DNA of 64,000 nucleotides from Tetragonia tetragonoides. Lineage: Eukaryota; Streptophyta; Magnoliopsida; Caryophyllales; Aizoaceae. A program made the translations under genes and the position numbers. Below the pieces are notes generated by a model, which worked only from the letters and a program-made list of their open reading frames with translations, had not been told where the DNA came from and made no database searches. This document shows positions 25,434 to 36,589 of this stretch, in pieces (the first letter of the stretch is position 1; each line of letters begins with the position of its first letter). The DNA is taken from NCBI GenBank assembly GCA_038025085.1, contig CM076154.1, positions 32,480,501 through 32,544,500 of the forward strand. The letters run 5' to 3'.

Positions 25434-25688
25434 CTACCTCCGTCTCTGAAAAATTGTAACATTTACTTTTTGAAGGTCAAACTTTACAAACTTTCACCAT
25501 TAATTTCGGAAAAAATATAAGGATTTACAATGTAAAAATACTATCATTGGATTCGTCTTAATTAGTACTTTCGGAAAATCTATTTTTTATATTATATGTA
25601 TTCATATAAACACAAATATTTATGGCCAAAGTACTGCATTGGAGACCGTGCAAAAGTAAATGTTACCATTTTTCAGAAACGGAGGTAG
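25434..25688. mobile_element. Stowaway-like MITE
   Basis: CTACCTCCGTCTCTG at the left and CAGAAACGGAGGTAG at the right, flanked by TA. Absent at the matching points of the sister spacers (7,415 and 49,290), so inserted after unit duplication. Confidence 0.85.
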
Positions 25689-25707
25689 TATTTCATTATT
25701 TGATTAA

Positions 25708-26711
25708 CTAGATGTATGCCCCGTGCGATGCACGGGCTTGTAGTTTATCATTAGAACATATGTTTTAAATGCTATCAAAAAAATAGGTTAATGATTTATC
25801 AATACTGTATATGATAAATAATATAGAGTTATCCGTACAAGTAAAAAAAGTTGTGATATGTGAAGTGTATAGTTGCTTATGTGACACACAATAACAATTG
25901 TTTTGGATTTAAATGGATAAGTTAATTTTATGTTTTTTTATTCTTTAAAATATTATTCTAAAAAATAGTTAAATGATAGATTCACAATTACCATCTTGGT
26001 ATACTCTATCAACCGATATATTTATATATCCGTGTGCTTATGTCGTCCATAAATTTATCTACCTAGCTTATTAATAGCCAATATACTACTATCGGTTCTT
26101 ATCTCTCTTTTGTTTATACTTTTTTTTATGAAAATTACTTATGTGTCATGTAATGTGTTATGGCAGCGGTTGTTTTAATTCATGTAGATAAATTAATTTC
26201 TAATTTTATTTTTATACTTAAAAAGAATTTACCGACGAAAATAGTGTTTAAACCTACCTTATTCACATTATTTTACCAATTTACCATATTGCTCCATCTC
26301 CACAAATCATGTATATTTGTTGGGATATGGAATCACTCTGAAGATTGAGATGCATAATACGTGAATTTATCCGTTAGTTTTAAAGTTTTTATGTATTTAT
26401 TACTTGTGACTATTTTCCCTTATTAAATTCGTTGTATCTAGTTTTTAGTATATTTTAGTTTAAGTTTAATAATGTTCATGTATCCTAATTTAAATAGATA
26501 ACATGTTTATGTATCCTCATTAATTGGTTAATCACATTGAATTTGAAAGCATTATTAATGAAGCATTTAAAAGTCAAAAAAATATTACATTTAATTCTTT
26601 GACCCAAATGATGTGGCATCCAATGTGGCGCTTATGTGGATGCCACGTGTCGATGCAGCAGTGTGTATGATCCAACTTTCCAAATCACATCTAATATATA
26701 TATATATTAGA
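25708..26711 (-). mobile_element. Non-autonomous Helitron (1.0 kb)
   Basis: Read on the minus strand it starts TCTAATATATAT (right end, 26711). It ends with a GC hairpin (CCCGTGCATCGCACGGG, 25720-25736), a short spacer and CTAG, followed by T. Insertion is between A and T. Removing it recreates TTGATTAATGTGATT, which is exactly what sister spacers show at about 7,431 and 49,301. No target duplication, as expected for Helitrons. No captured exon recognised; the 26,160-26,348 frame is unsupported. Confidence 0.88.
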
Positions 26712-29331
26712 TGTGATTAGGAAGGAATAGAAAAGTAAACAATTTTTTTCTCATTTTCTGCTAAATTCGACCAATTTGGTAGGAAAATGATAAAACAAAA
26801 TAATAAACTCATAAATTTTGCTTCTTATGCGCTGGTTGTCAACCACTGTAATTTAGTGTTAGCCATTATAAGTTATCGTATTTTTTATTTGGATCCAACT
26901 AATATTGTGGTTAGGTAAGACTAATAGTATGTTATAACTAGTAAGCGAATGACAGATTATTTAGTTAGGACTGAGATGTACAAATAATTTGTGTTTTTAT
27001 TTTATCTAAATTGATTAACGGCTCATATTATCCTAATCAGTATCAAGAGTTTGAAATATTTACATTACTATGGTTAGCCCTATATTATAGTGGTTGACAA
27101 CCACCTAATAGGCTTTAGACCCTTACAAACTACAGTGACTTGCTCTCCAAGCAATAGTTTTCGAATAGTATTTACTCTGTCATCTCCTAAATACATGTGA
27201 TATCTAATCTAATATAATATCTGAATCATTTAGTACCAAATATATAGTTTCCTAAACATATGGAAAATATATTCGTGCACTATATTTTCCATATCTATCT
27301 CTAATGCCCTTCCGTAATCGTAGTGGTAAGCACATCACAAACGCTTCAATTGGAACAATACAATACATATTTAATGTCCTCATCAGTCAATGAATCCTCA
27401 GTATGTACGTCGGGCCTCCACTTGTAATTGGTTGGTGAATTCTCAATCTATCTGTTGGGTCTTCACTCATGTCATTGGTAGGTAAATCCTTATAATTATG
27501 TCCGTCGATTCTTCACATGTCATCTGAGTATGGAGAAGTCAACTTCTAGCTGCTACCTCCAATGTTTCCATTGGCGCCACGCCATCCGTGATCGTCTATT
27601 ACATTCATAGTCATCGTATAGATAATCTTATGCGTACCACATGTTTTCCCTCTAAACAAATAAGGCTCTGTTTTTCTCAATTTAATTTTACTTAAATTCA
27701 GTTCATGTATAACATTGTCATTCAAGATTTTTAATTTGAAATAAGTTTCTGATGATAAATATGTTATTGGAAAGATAATAAAATATTTTTTCAAATGAGT
27801 CCAATATTCAAAATGTTTGGACGAGTTATAATTGGTCTAATTATGTCAAGTTACAAAAATCAATACGTACGGTGCAGTTCAGTTGATTTCACTTCCGTTC
27901 AGCTTTTTACCAGTATGGATCCTCTGCTGTGTCCCTTTCACTCTATATGTCTCTCCTCTAAATTTTTTTTAAAAAAATCACCCCCTCTACCCAAGGATCA
28001 AAAATTCACCCCCTCTAATCTAAAGATATAAATTTAGAAAACAACGCGCTCTCTGCTACAGTATTAATTATTTCACAACAGCATAGAATCTGCTCTCGCT
28101 TTTTCAGTTCAAAAGACCAGAGCCGAAGGGTTTCTAGAGCTGATTAGGACATAAGGTGAAAATTTTCTACTCTAAAACGCTTCCATAACTAACATCTTAT
28201 AGTAGTAATATTTCATAACAGAGTAATGGAAATTCCTTTATGCACATAAATGGCAACCTGGCTTAGTGAAACATGCATATATAGCAGTCTCTTGTGTTCC
28301 TCCTGGCTCCTGGGGGTTGGACCTGACAGTCTAGTGGCGGAACTTAGAGCAAAAAGTTGATAGGGCCAAGACTTGATCCCTTAACCTCTTGATTGCTAGA
28401 AAATTAGTTTATCACTATGCCAAGTACTATAAAAATGGCTGGGGGACCAAACCCCCTCTCGCCCTAGAAAAGTTCTGCCCCTGCCTGACACTCTCACATA
28501 TAGTCACATGAGACAATACTGCATGAGGCCATGTTTGGAGTACCCATAAAAAATAGACATTTCGGCTTAAATTTCACGATATCCTACAATTTAGTCCATG
28601 GGGATCGAATTCTTGTTATTAATCAATACTCGAGAGTTTCACCTAAATGCATTTCCCTAGCTTGAATGTGATCTACAATTTAGTCACCGAGGAAATTGAA
28701 AGGAAAATAAACCCATAGATCAGGCGAGGTCCATAACTACATAGATCAGGCAACTGTTCATAGCTGATAAGCCCCTTTCGTAAACACATGGTCTTCTCCC
28801 TAGAATCCGATCTAACTCTATACCTTGTCTTCCACAATATAATGCCCAACCTCCCTAGCTTCTTAAATCTTATGCTACATACCCATTTACTTTATAAGGG
28901 GGGAAAAAAGTCGGAGGTTAACAACTACAATAATTTTAGAGCTATAGTCACTGCAAATTGTTTTATTTTTTGTTATTTGGGTCCACCTGATGTTGTAATT
29001 AGGTAACACTAATAATATGTTTTATAACTATTAATGGAAAATGACATGCTATTTAGTCATGACTAATTAATATATACAAATAACTTGTACTTTGTCTTAA
29101 CTAAACAGTATCAAGGGTTTTGAACATATGTAATAAAGGAACGACCAAGGCACTGTAGGATAAGTTAACAACTGAAACTTCAAAGATAACACATTTATTT
29201 TATTAAACCAATACATGTATGTGTAGAACATTTTGTATAAGATCTATGAACTTTAACCCAAGAGGATATTACAACTCGATCATAAATATTACAATGGTAC
29301 TGCGTCAAATCCTTGATTCAAAAATAAGGCT
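26712..29331. other. Unit-2 spacer up to GLP4, no gene seen
   Basis: AT-rich DNA paralogous to the GLP1-unit spacer (7,440-11,250) but without its MITE at 9007, Stowaway at 10,897 and MULE at 11,259. This makes it the empty-site reference for those insertions. It ends in the GLP4 3' flank. Confidence 0.6.
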
Positions 29332-29334
29332 CAC

Positions 29335-30394
29335 TTAGAAGCGCCCCTGAAGATACTTGACGATGTTCTCATCGAGTTGGAAGGCCTTGCTCAGGACATC
29401 AACCGAGATAGGGGGCTCGGCTCCAAACACAGCATTAGCAATGGTGATGACACCGGGATTCTGACTGCTCAATGCAGCCATGGCGACTGCTGGGTATTTA
29501 TCAATATTGAACTGGAAATGAACTAACCCTGGAGGGAACACGAACACGTCTCCTTTCTTAAGAACTTTAGTAAAGAGCTTGTTTCCGGCGTTGTTGGGTA
29601 GGTTGGAGGTCACAAAACCGACATAGAGAGTTCCCTCGAGAACAGTAAGGACCTCAGTTGCTCGGGGGTGTGTATGGGGAGGATTGAGACCACCGTGTGG
29701 TGCAAAGTCGATCCTTGCCACCGATATCCCAAGGGTGTTGAGGCCTGGTAAGTTAGCTGCACTCACTAGGGTCACATTGGATCCTACCTTGTTGGTACTG
29801 GTGTCTCCTGCCATGTCTAGCCCGTCGAAAAAGAAATCCTCTGCTTTGGCATCCATCATATTCTTGCAGAATAGCCCGTTCACAAACACTGTAAGCAACA
29901 AATAAGCAAAATAGAAAAGTTAGGGTGTGTTTGATACAGCTGAACTTACCAGAACCGAACTGAACTAAACTGAATTCAACATCACTAAACTGGGCATTAC
30001 TGAACTGAACTGGACATAACTGAATTGAATTGAACACAACTAGATATGTGAGAGAGAAAATATGTTTCTAAACTTAGCACCAATAAACTGAATTGAACAT
30101 CATTTAACTGAATTTGAAGTCACTGAATTGACACCTGAACTGAACTGACCGTATAAGCTCTATCAAACTCACCCTTATAAGGGGAAATCAAGATGAAAAA
30201 CATACTATTGGATCAGAGTAGAACACTATTATACAATTCATTTGATACGGAGGGAGTATATTAAAAGTACCTGCATTATTAGGGTCATTCACCGTGACAC
30301 AGAAATCTTGGACCTGATTGGGATCGGTAGCATTGGCTACATAACAAGCGATGGCCAGAAGACCAAAACAGGCAAGGATATTGTGAGGCGACAT
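29335..30394 (-). CDS. Germin-like protein GLP4
   Basis: Exons 30271-30394 and 29335-29888, 225 aa, with GT/AG signals intact. The intron is 382 bp instead of about 130-145 because it holds a 252-bp MITE. Signal peptide, Cys32/Cys49, NVT and box 1 (PPHTHP-A-E) are conserved. Box 2 reads FPPGLVHFQ where all other copies have FPQG; the metal-binding His165 is kept. [15 protein letters not shown] and the C-terminal [12 protein letters not shown] place it with GLP6 and GLP7 rather than GLP1/GLP2. Intact. Confidence 0.94.
29923..30174. mobile_element. Tourist-like MITE in the GLP4 intron
   Basis: GGGTGTGTTTGATA at the left and TATCAAACTCACCC at the right, flanked by TTA (29920-29922 and 30175-30177). 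The interior is built from AACTGAACTGAA-type repeats, the reverse of the TTCAGTTCAG family. Other GLP introns lack it. Confidence 0.85.
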
Positions 30395-30477
30395 TGTTCG
30401 AGATCTTTAGTTGTACTTAAAAAAAAATTGGAACAAGCTGCTTGTTTTTTATGATCAATTGCATGGTTAAGGAAGGA

Positions 30478-30485
30478 ATTTATAG
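30478..30485 (-). promoter_or_regulatory. TATA box of GLP4
   Basis: CTATAAAT on the minus strand, about 84 bp upstream of the GLP4 ATG, in the same promoter block as GLP1 and GLP6. Confidence 0.65.
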
Positions 30486-30652
30486 TAGGTGTTGCTAAAC
30501 TTATCCAACTTTGAATTGGTCGAAGAGTACCTAAACATTTAGTTATTAGTGTCTTTCTTTGAAGATTGTACATGGTTATTATATGGGATTGAATACCTGG
30601 TCTTCTTTTTATTGTGGGTAATACCTGGTCTTCAATTATTAAATATACTTAA

Positions 30653-30908
30653 TCCGTTTCACCAATATGTTTAAACTTTATTTTTTAAGGTCAAAGTTCA
30701 CAAACTTTGGCCATGAATTAAAGAAAAAAATACAAATATTTATAATGCAAAAATGCTATTGTTAGATTCATTTTAAAAATTACTTTCAAAAAATTATAAT
30801 TTTATAATTTATATATGCATATATAATTAGAATTATTTACGGTCAAAGTAGTGCATTGGAGATCGTGAAAAAGAAAATGTAAACATCTTCAAAAAACGGA
30901 GGTAGTAA
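30653..30908. mobile_element. Stowaway-like MITE, degraded
   Basis: The left end is ATCCGTTTCACC and the right end AAAACGGAGGTAGTA. The inner text (AAGGTCAAAGTTCACAAACT, GATCGTGAAAAAG) follows the Stowaway-like copies at 10,897 and 25,434. Ends are imperfect. Confidence 0.6.
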
Positions 30909-31619
30909 TAAACTCCTAACTTCCGTTTCCTATTCTCGATGTAGGTAGATCCCATATTTACAAACTACAGTGGCTTGCTCTACAAGCACAACTAGTATCC
31001 CAATAATATTTACTCTGTGGTTTCCTAAATACATGTGATATATTATCTAATCTAATATAATATCTTAATCATACATACCAAATATATGGTTTCCTAAACA
31101 TATGGAATGCAGTATATTTTCCATATTTATCTCTAATGCCCTCCCGCAATCGTAGCGGTAGGCTCATCACAAATGCTACGATTGGAACAATACAATATGT
31201 ATTTATTGTCCGCATCAGTCAACGAATTCTCAATGTGTACGTACGTCGAGTCTCCACATGTAATTGGTCGGTGAATTCTTGATCTATCTGTCGAGTCTTC
31301 ACATGACATCGAGTATGCACTACAAGAAAACCATCGATTTGCTACCGGTGGTTTCGGTCGCAGACAACTTATAATCGGTCGCAAATTACAATCTGCAACC
31401 GATTCTTGTCGGTCGCAAAAAAGCTGGTGGTTAATAATCTGCGACCAATATTGTCGGTCGCAAAGACCTTAGCGACGGATTATGCGACCGACGCGTATGT
31501 CGGTCACTAGAAGCTCTGCGATGTCGGTCGCAGGACATCTGCGACCGATGCCAAGTCGGTCGCTGCTTTTAGCGACCGATTCAACGACCGCCGGTCGATC
31601 GCAAATCTGGAATTCAGAA

Positions 31620-32300
31620 AATCATTTTCGATCGTAGGAGATATATATTGGTTGCAGATTTAGCAGAATTTGACATGATTTCCTTCGTTTATTTTGTTAC
31701 TTAATGAAGTAATATGCAACCTGCTTTCACAAAATATACACTCAAACAGATTCGTCCACGCCATAATTTCATTTTAGCACAAAGCTAAACGCATCCATCC
31801 AAAATGCTCCCTTCGAAGTATTAACTTCCATAGCAAACAAGTTCCACACATATTAAACAAGTTACACACATATTAAACAAGTTCCATAAATTCTAAGTTT
31901 TAAGACACAAGTTATAAAGTTTGCATAAAAGAAACTAAAGTTTGCACTTGGAGGACAATAACCAATCATCAAGGCGGCGACATTTTCCTTTATTTATGTC
32001 AACTTTTAAAATATGTTGAAACTTCTTAAGTAACCAACAACAAAAAGACGTAGTAATTATCCCATTACCAAGGGGAGTAATTCCACCAATACCCACGGAA
32101 GGTTATTTTATATACTTGATGTAAATAAAATAAACCAGGCTACATAAATCAAATCAAAAATATCCTCCAACAACACAAGGGAAACGGAGCCGGTAATCCT
32201 CCCATTACCGAGGGGGGTAATCACTCATTACCCTCTATGGAGTGAATAAACCCATCACTCGCGTGGGGTAATCAAATCATTGGTGTCGGACCTTCAGGTT
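31620..32300. other. Unidentified DNA inside the CACTA left arm
   Basis: Non-coding. The last 250 bp contain repeated words GGTAAT/ATTACC (for example CCCATTACCGAGGGGGGTAA) that could be the edge of another element. It ends where cox2 similarity begins. Confidence 0.35.
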
Positions 32301-32303
32301 TCA

Positions 32304-32615
32304 GAGTATTCGGACTATAACAGTTCCGATGAACAGTCACTCACTTTTGACAATTATACGATTTCAGAAGATGATCCAGAATTGGGTCAATCACTTTTAT
32401 TAGAAGTGGACAATAGAGTGGTTGTACCAGCAAAAACTCATATATGTATTATTGTCACATCTGCTGATGTACTTCATAGTTGGGTTGTAACTTCCTCAGG
32501 TGTCAAATGTGATGTTCTACCTGGTCGTTTAAATCTGACCTCTATTTTGGTACAACGAGAAAGAGTTTACTATGGTCAGTGCAGTGAAATTCGTGGAAAT
32601 AATCATGCTTTATAT
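32304..32615 (+). pseudogene. cox2: Mitochondrial cox2 fragment (nuclear insert)
   Basis: An open frame here reads as the C-terminal copper-domain part of cytochrome c oxidase subunit II ([35 protein letters not shown]). Only the last exon-sized part is present, with no membrane helices. Copper-site residues are damaged: the second Cys of C-S-E-I-C has become Arg and the sequence after NHA departs from cox2. Several changes (Ala to Val, Gly to Arg) are C-to-T or G-to-A type. This is a dead nuclear copy of mitochondrial DNA. Confidence 0.9.
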
Positions 32616-32639
32616 GTGCGCCCGAAAACATAGGCCGAC

Positions 32640-33400
32640 TGCTGAGCCCACTTTGGCTCAGCCACACCACCCGGGGTGCGAGCCACCCGAAAAGCAAGCT
32701 TTTACAGCGAGCGGCTGGAGCAGTAGGGAGCCGAGGACCAAGGCAGTAGATAAGATAGAAAAAGGGGCCAGGCTCCCGGTGAAGCAGAGAAGACGGTTAG
32801 GGTAACGAACTTGAAACGCGGAGCCCGAGCGGCGGGCGAGCAAGTGTTTAGTGGCCAATAATGCCCTAGTTGATGGCATTCCTCTCTGTGGCTGACACTT
32901 GAGAAACCGGTCGAGCACTCTCTTTTCTTTGTCTAATTCCGTCTTACCAGACAAGACGGACTTCTTACCAACCCGCAAAGGGTTGTGAGACTGAACCAGG
33001 TACGAAGAATGGTGTGAATCCTTGGAGCTTACGTTAGAAGAAGGCCCGGGGCTAGGGTGAGCTGAGGGGGGAGTTCAAGGTGAAAGGTTTAATAGGATTC
33101 ATAAAAGGTGATTCTCTCAGGTTCAAGCGTGAAACTAATTAAAAGATCACGAGGATGATAGATACCTACGCGAAAGTATAAGCCCACAGATAACTAGGAT
33201 CGGTCCAATTTAAGAGTAGGGGCTTTGCTATTCCGCTTTATCTCTTCGGGTTCGGTGAGTTGAGCTTTTTCCTTTATATTCAAACATCATATGGTCCTCC
33301 TTTCCATATCCGGTGATGAGAGAGGAGTTGAACAACTTCATCGTAGCGGATGATGACATGCATGGGTGTGTTTAGCTTTTCTTTAGGGAAATAAGACCAT
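32640..33400. other. Organelle-like non-coding segment
   Basis: GC-balanced sequence unlike the AT-rich surroundings, between the cox2 and atpB fragments. GTGCGAGCCACCCGAAAAGC near 32,676 resembles the 5' end of plant mitochondrial group II introns (GTGCG start). I cannot identify a domain V, so this is only a suggestion of mitochondrial intron or spacer DNA. Confidence 0.4.
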
Positions 33401-33427
33401 GCGCGAGAATCTACGGCTTTTTGGTCA

Positions 33428-33664
33428 ACAGCAAGGGATCTATCGAGCAGTGGATCCGTTAGATTCAACGTCAACTATGCTCCAACCTCAGATTGTTGGC
33501 AAGGAACATTATAAAATTGTGCAAAGAGTTGAGCAAACCTTACAACGTTACAAAGAACTTCAGGATATTATAGCTATCCTTGGGTTGGACGAATTATCCG
33601 AAGAAGATCGTTTAACCATAGCAAGAGTACAAAAAATTGAGCGTTTGTTATCACCATACCCGAG
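33428..33664 (+). pseudogene. atpB: Plastid atpB fragment (nuclear insert)
   Basis: The frame contains [34 protein letters not shown] and [20 protein letters not shown], the conserved region in the C-terminal part of the chloroplast ATP synthase beta subunit. It is about 78 codons of a roughly 500-codon gene, with substitutions such as GIYRAVD (GIYPAVD normally). The match decays at RLLSPYPR and stops. No promoter or full domain remains. Confidence 0.9.
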
Positions 33665-35705
33665 ATAGATCTGATCCGACAATTGTGGAGAATAGGTACC
33701 ACGGAGAATCATGAGAATAACGACGGCCTATCTGGTTAGTTCAGATATCATTGCTGGAAGCTTCTACGGTTGTTCGGCTATGTACTCTACGTCCGCGTAT
33801 CTCATACTCTCAAAGTGTATTTTCTTCTTTTTTTGAATTCTTGCACCTTTCTTTCTATCCATAGGTCGGCTTTGTGCAGATAGATGTTTGTCGGGGGAGA
33901 TTGGTGAGCTCCTTTGAGGTATGCCCTTCCGGTGGATTGTTCCCTTATTTCTCTGTATCCTCACTGCGTTAGAAAATCTTCATCTTCGATTTTTTTTCGC
34001 AACGCAATAAAGAAGTCTAACCAGTTTATCTCGGCATCTGTCTTTTATTTTAAGTCATTGATCTTATATCTAGAAGCAGGGAGGTCTGCATTCACTATTA
34101 AGCCCACTATGCTCGTGCATTCCTTTCAATCAAGCTTGATTCTCACATATTCTCACCCTATCGGGTGAGATATAAATAACCTCTACTTTATTTGATAGGA
34201 GCGGAGAATACCACTCTATCAATAACAAGATAAAAGTAGCAATTCAGTTTCAGTTTGAGCTTGGAAGCAACCTACTATCTATCGATAGGCGAGAACAGAC
34301 TGTTATTGGCTGCTTTTCCTGTCTATTCTACTATGGCCGGCTTGGAGACATTAGAGAAAGACCATCATCTCTATCACGGTACGATCATAGCTTCATTCAT
34401 TCGTTGAACCTTGGGGATAACCATTAGCATTGAGGTCCGGACTCTTAGAAAGCACTCAATGCCTTAATTGATGTCCTTATCTTCTGGCTTTCCACTGGAA
34501 GAAAAAGAAACTTGCCGTACGAAAAGCATTTCATAAGTTTCCCGAGTCCACAATCACTACATGAGATGAACCTTGGTTTTGTGAATTGAAGTTGGCCTTG
34601 GGTATAATAGGACTATCAGTTATGTGCATGATCGTATACTCAGGTGCTTCCGGCCGGTTGTTGAAATGACGCGAGGCGACATTTTATCAAGTTGAGACTC
34701 CTTACTAAAGGAAAGGAAGAAGGAAAAGCTTTCGCGTGTAGTCAATCTCTCTTTATATTTTTTTACGTAAGCCTCTTATTAGTGCGGCTCAACTGGAAGA
34801 GATTCTAAGCTATGGATAGTAGTGAACCGTATCCTTTCCACAACCATGGTTCTAGAACGACTATTGGTGCTTGCTCTGGTTCTAACCATCTATCATGATT
34901 AAGATGGGTAGTGGAACAATGGGTGAAAGCCCGATCAAGTGGTATTGATGATAAATTTATGATATGCCCTAGTAGAAGTCTTTCTTCAGAATACGCAATA
35001 AGCTCTAGGTTGGTTGATGGAAGGTATAGAGCTCTTCTTACTACTTTCACTTTACTATTTTTATATGCCTCTGTTTCAACCTTCCCCAGCATCTTGAATT
35101 TCATTCTTCGAAATCCCCCTCCTCTGTGCTACTACCTTCCCAATAGGGCTTTCTACGTTCTTCCTTCTTTGTGAGAGTGACATTCTTCTGCCCCGAAAGG
35201 AAAGTGGTGGGTTTTGTCCCTAATGAGATGGGAGAGCACCAAGCCAAAGATCGTACTCTCTGATGTGGTGTAGTAGTAGGCACTTCTAGGCCCCTTCCCC
35301 GCTACTGGATCACTCTAGTGCTTCGGGTACTACGGCCCTCTGCCAATAGCTAAATTCATGATACCTGAAGGTAATGCCGTCTGTATTGCTTTCTCCAACA
35401 TAAGAGGTTCCGCCAAGAGTGCTATCGCGTTAGGGTCTTTATATACTCGACCTAGATGAACGTGCAGTCTGCATGGAAAGAAAAATCAGGGACAGAACTA
35501 GAATCCAATATACCAGAGCATCCTCCCCAATCATCAAGAAAAAAGGTATTCCTCTATCCTTGCCCAACCTTCTAACATCTAGGGGTAAGAAGTGAAGTGG
35601 CTTGCTTTCTCTCTGAAAGCGTAGTAATTAGATTCTCATAAATGTATTTATTTACGTGGGCATGGGGCCTCTTTGAATACTTCGGGATAGAGCCTAGGAA
35701 CCTCT
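33665..35705. other. Organelle-like spacer, probably mitochondrial
   Basis: A 2-kb stretch of balanced composition with frequent GAAAG/TTCTTTC words and no plant nuclear repeats, lying between two plastid gene fragments. No gene, tRNA or rRNA is recognised. The context (cox2 plus plastid pieces) suggests a mitochondrial region that already carried plastid DNA. Confidence 0.4.
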
Positions 35706-35711
35706 CTTGCG

Positions 35712-36012
35712 TACTGATCAATCAAATATTGCAAAGCCCCGACATTTATTATCAATCAGAATCGGACTATAACGGAATTTTGGTCTATACCGGCACCATA
35801 AAATCAGATTGGGGAGGAAGATTAGAACTAGAGATTGATAGAAAGGCAAGGATATGGGCTCGTGTGAGTAGGAAACATAAAATATCTATTCTAGTTCTAT
35901 CATCAGCTATGGGTTCGAATCTAAGAGAAATTCTGGATAATGTTTGCTATCCGGAAATTTTCTTGTCTTTCTTGAATGATACAGAGAAAAAAAAAATTGG
36001 ATCAAAAGAAAA
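35712..36012 (+). pseudogene. rpoB: Plastid rpoB fragment (nuclear insert)
   Basis: Within an open frame the segment [51 protein letters not shown] and KKKIGSKEN matches the N-terminal part of the plastid RNA polymerase beta subunit. About 100 codons of a gene over 1000 codons long. Similarity ends abruptly at about 36,012, where the frame continues into unrelated DNA. Confidence 0.92.
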
Positions 36013-36589
36013 TGTTATTATAACATACATGGGAAATAAAAGAATAATCACATTGCACACATCATCAACATATATGTCATGTCGGGTCCGTCTCCGGAAC
36101 CGCCTCCGTCTCCGGCATAGGGGGCCGGTGCTTGAGCTGAGTTGTCGTGGGTGTCCGGCTATGATGGCCCACGACTCGACACTACTCGGTGCCTGGTAGG
36201 CGCTTCATGTCGCGCCGCTTGCCTTCTTTCGCCCACAAGCACTCTCTCAAGCAACTACCCCCTCAATAGTCTTATAAGGTTTAATGGTTCTGACAGGAGT
36301 AGACATGCACAGTGCATAACATTCATACTGGAGTTTTTGAGAGTTTGGATAATTATTTTCCAAAAGTTCCACCTCAAACTTTTCAAGTATATTATTAAGT
36401 TACGGGAAAATAATTTTTTTTAATTTTTCACACAAGTTAGCTATTTAATTTAATTTTTAATAAAAGCATAGGCTGAAAAATATGAAATAAATAGAAATAA
36501 TATTAGAAAAATTACAAATCACTTCAAAAAAATTGGTAAATATTTTTGAGACGTCACTTTAATTTTAGAAATAATTTTGAGACCTCACT
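36013..36589. other. Unidentified DNA between organelle insert and satellite
   Basis: It starts with a GC-rich piece (GTCTCCGG repeats near 36,090-36,115) and turns AT-rich from about 36,300. No gene or terminal repeats found. Confidence 0.35.

Noticed and set aside
32280..32805. cox2-like frame as a functional nuclear-transferred gene
   Set aside because: No targeting peptide, no membrane helices, a lost copper ligand and an aberrant C-terminus.
35642..36199. 185-aa frame as a complete gene
   Set aside because: Only the middle is rpoB; both ends are unrelated read-through.
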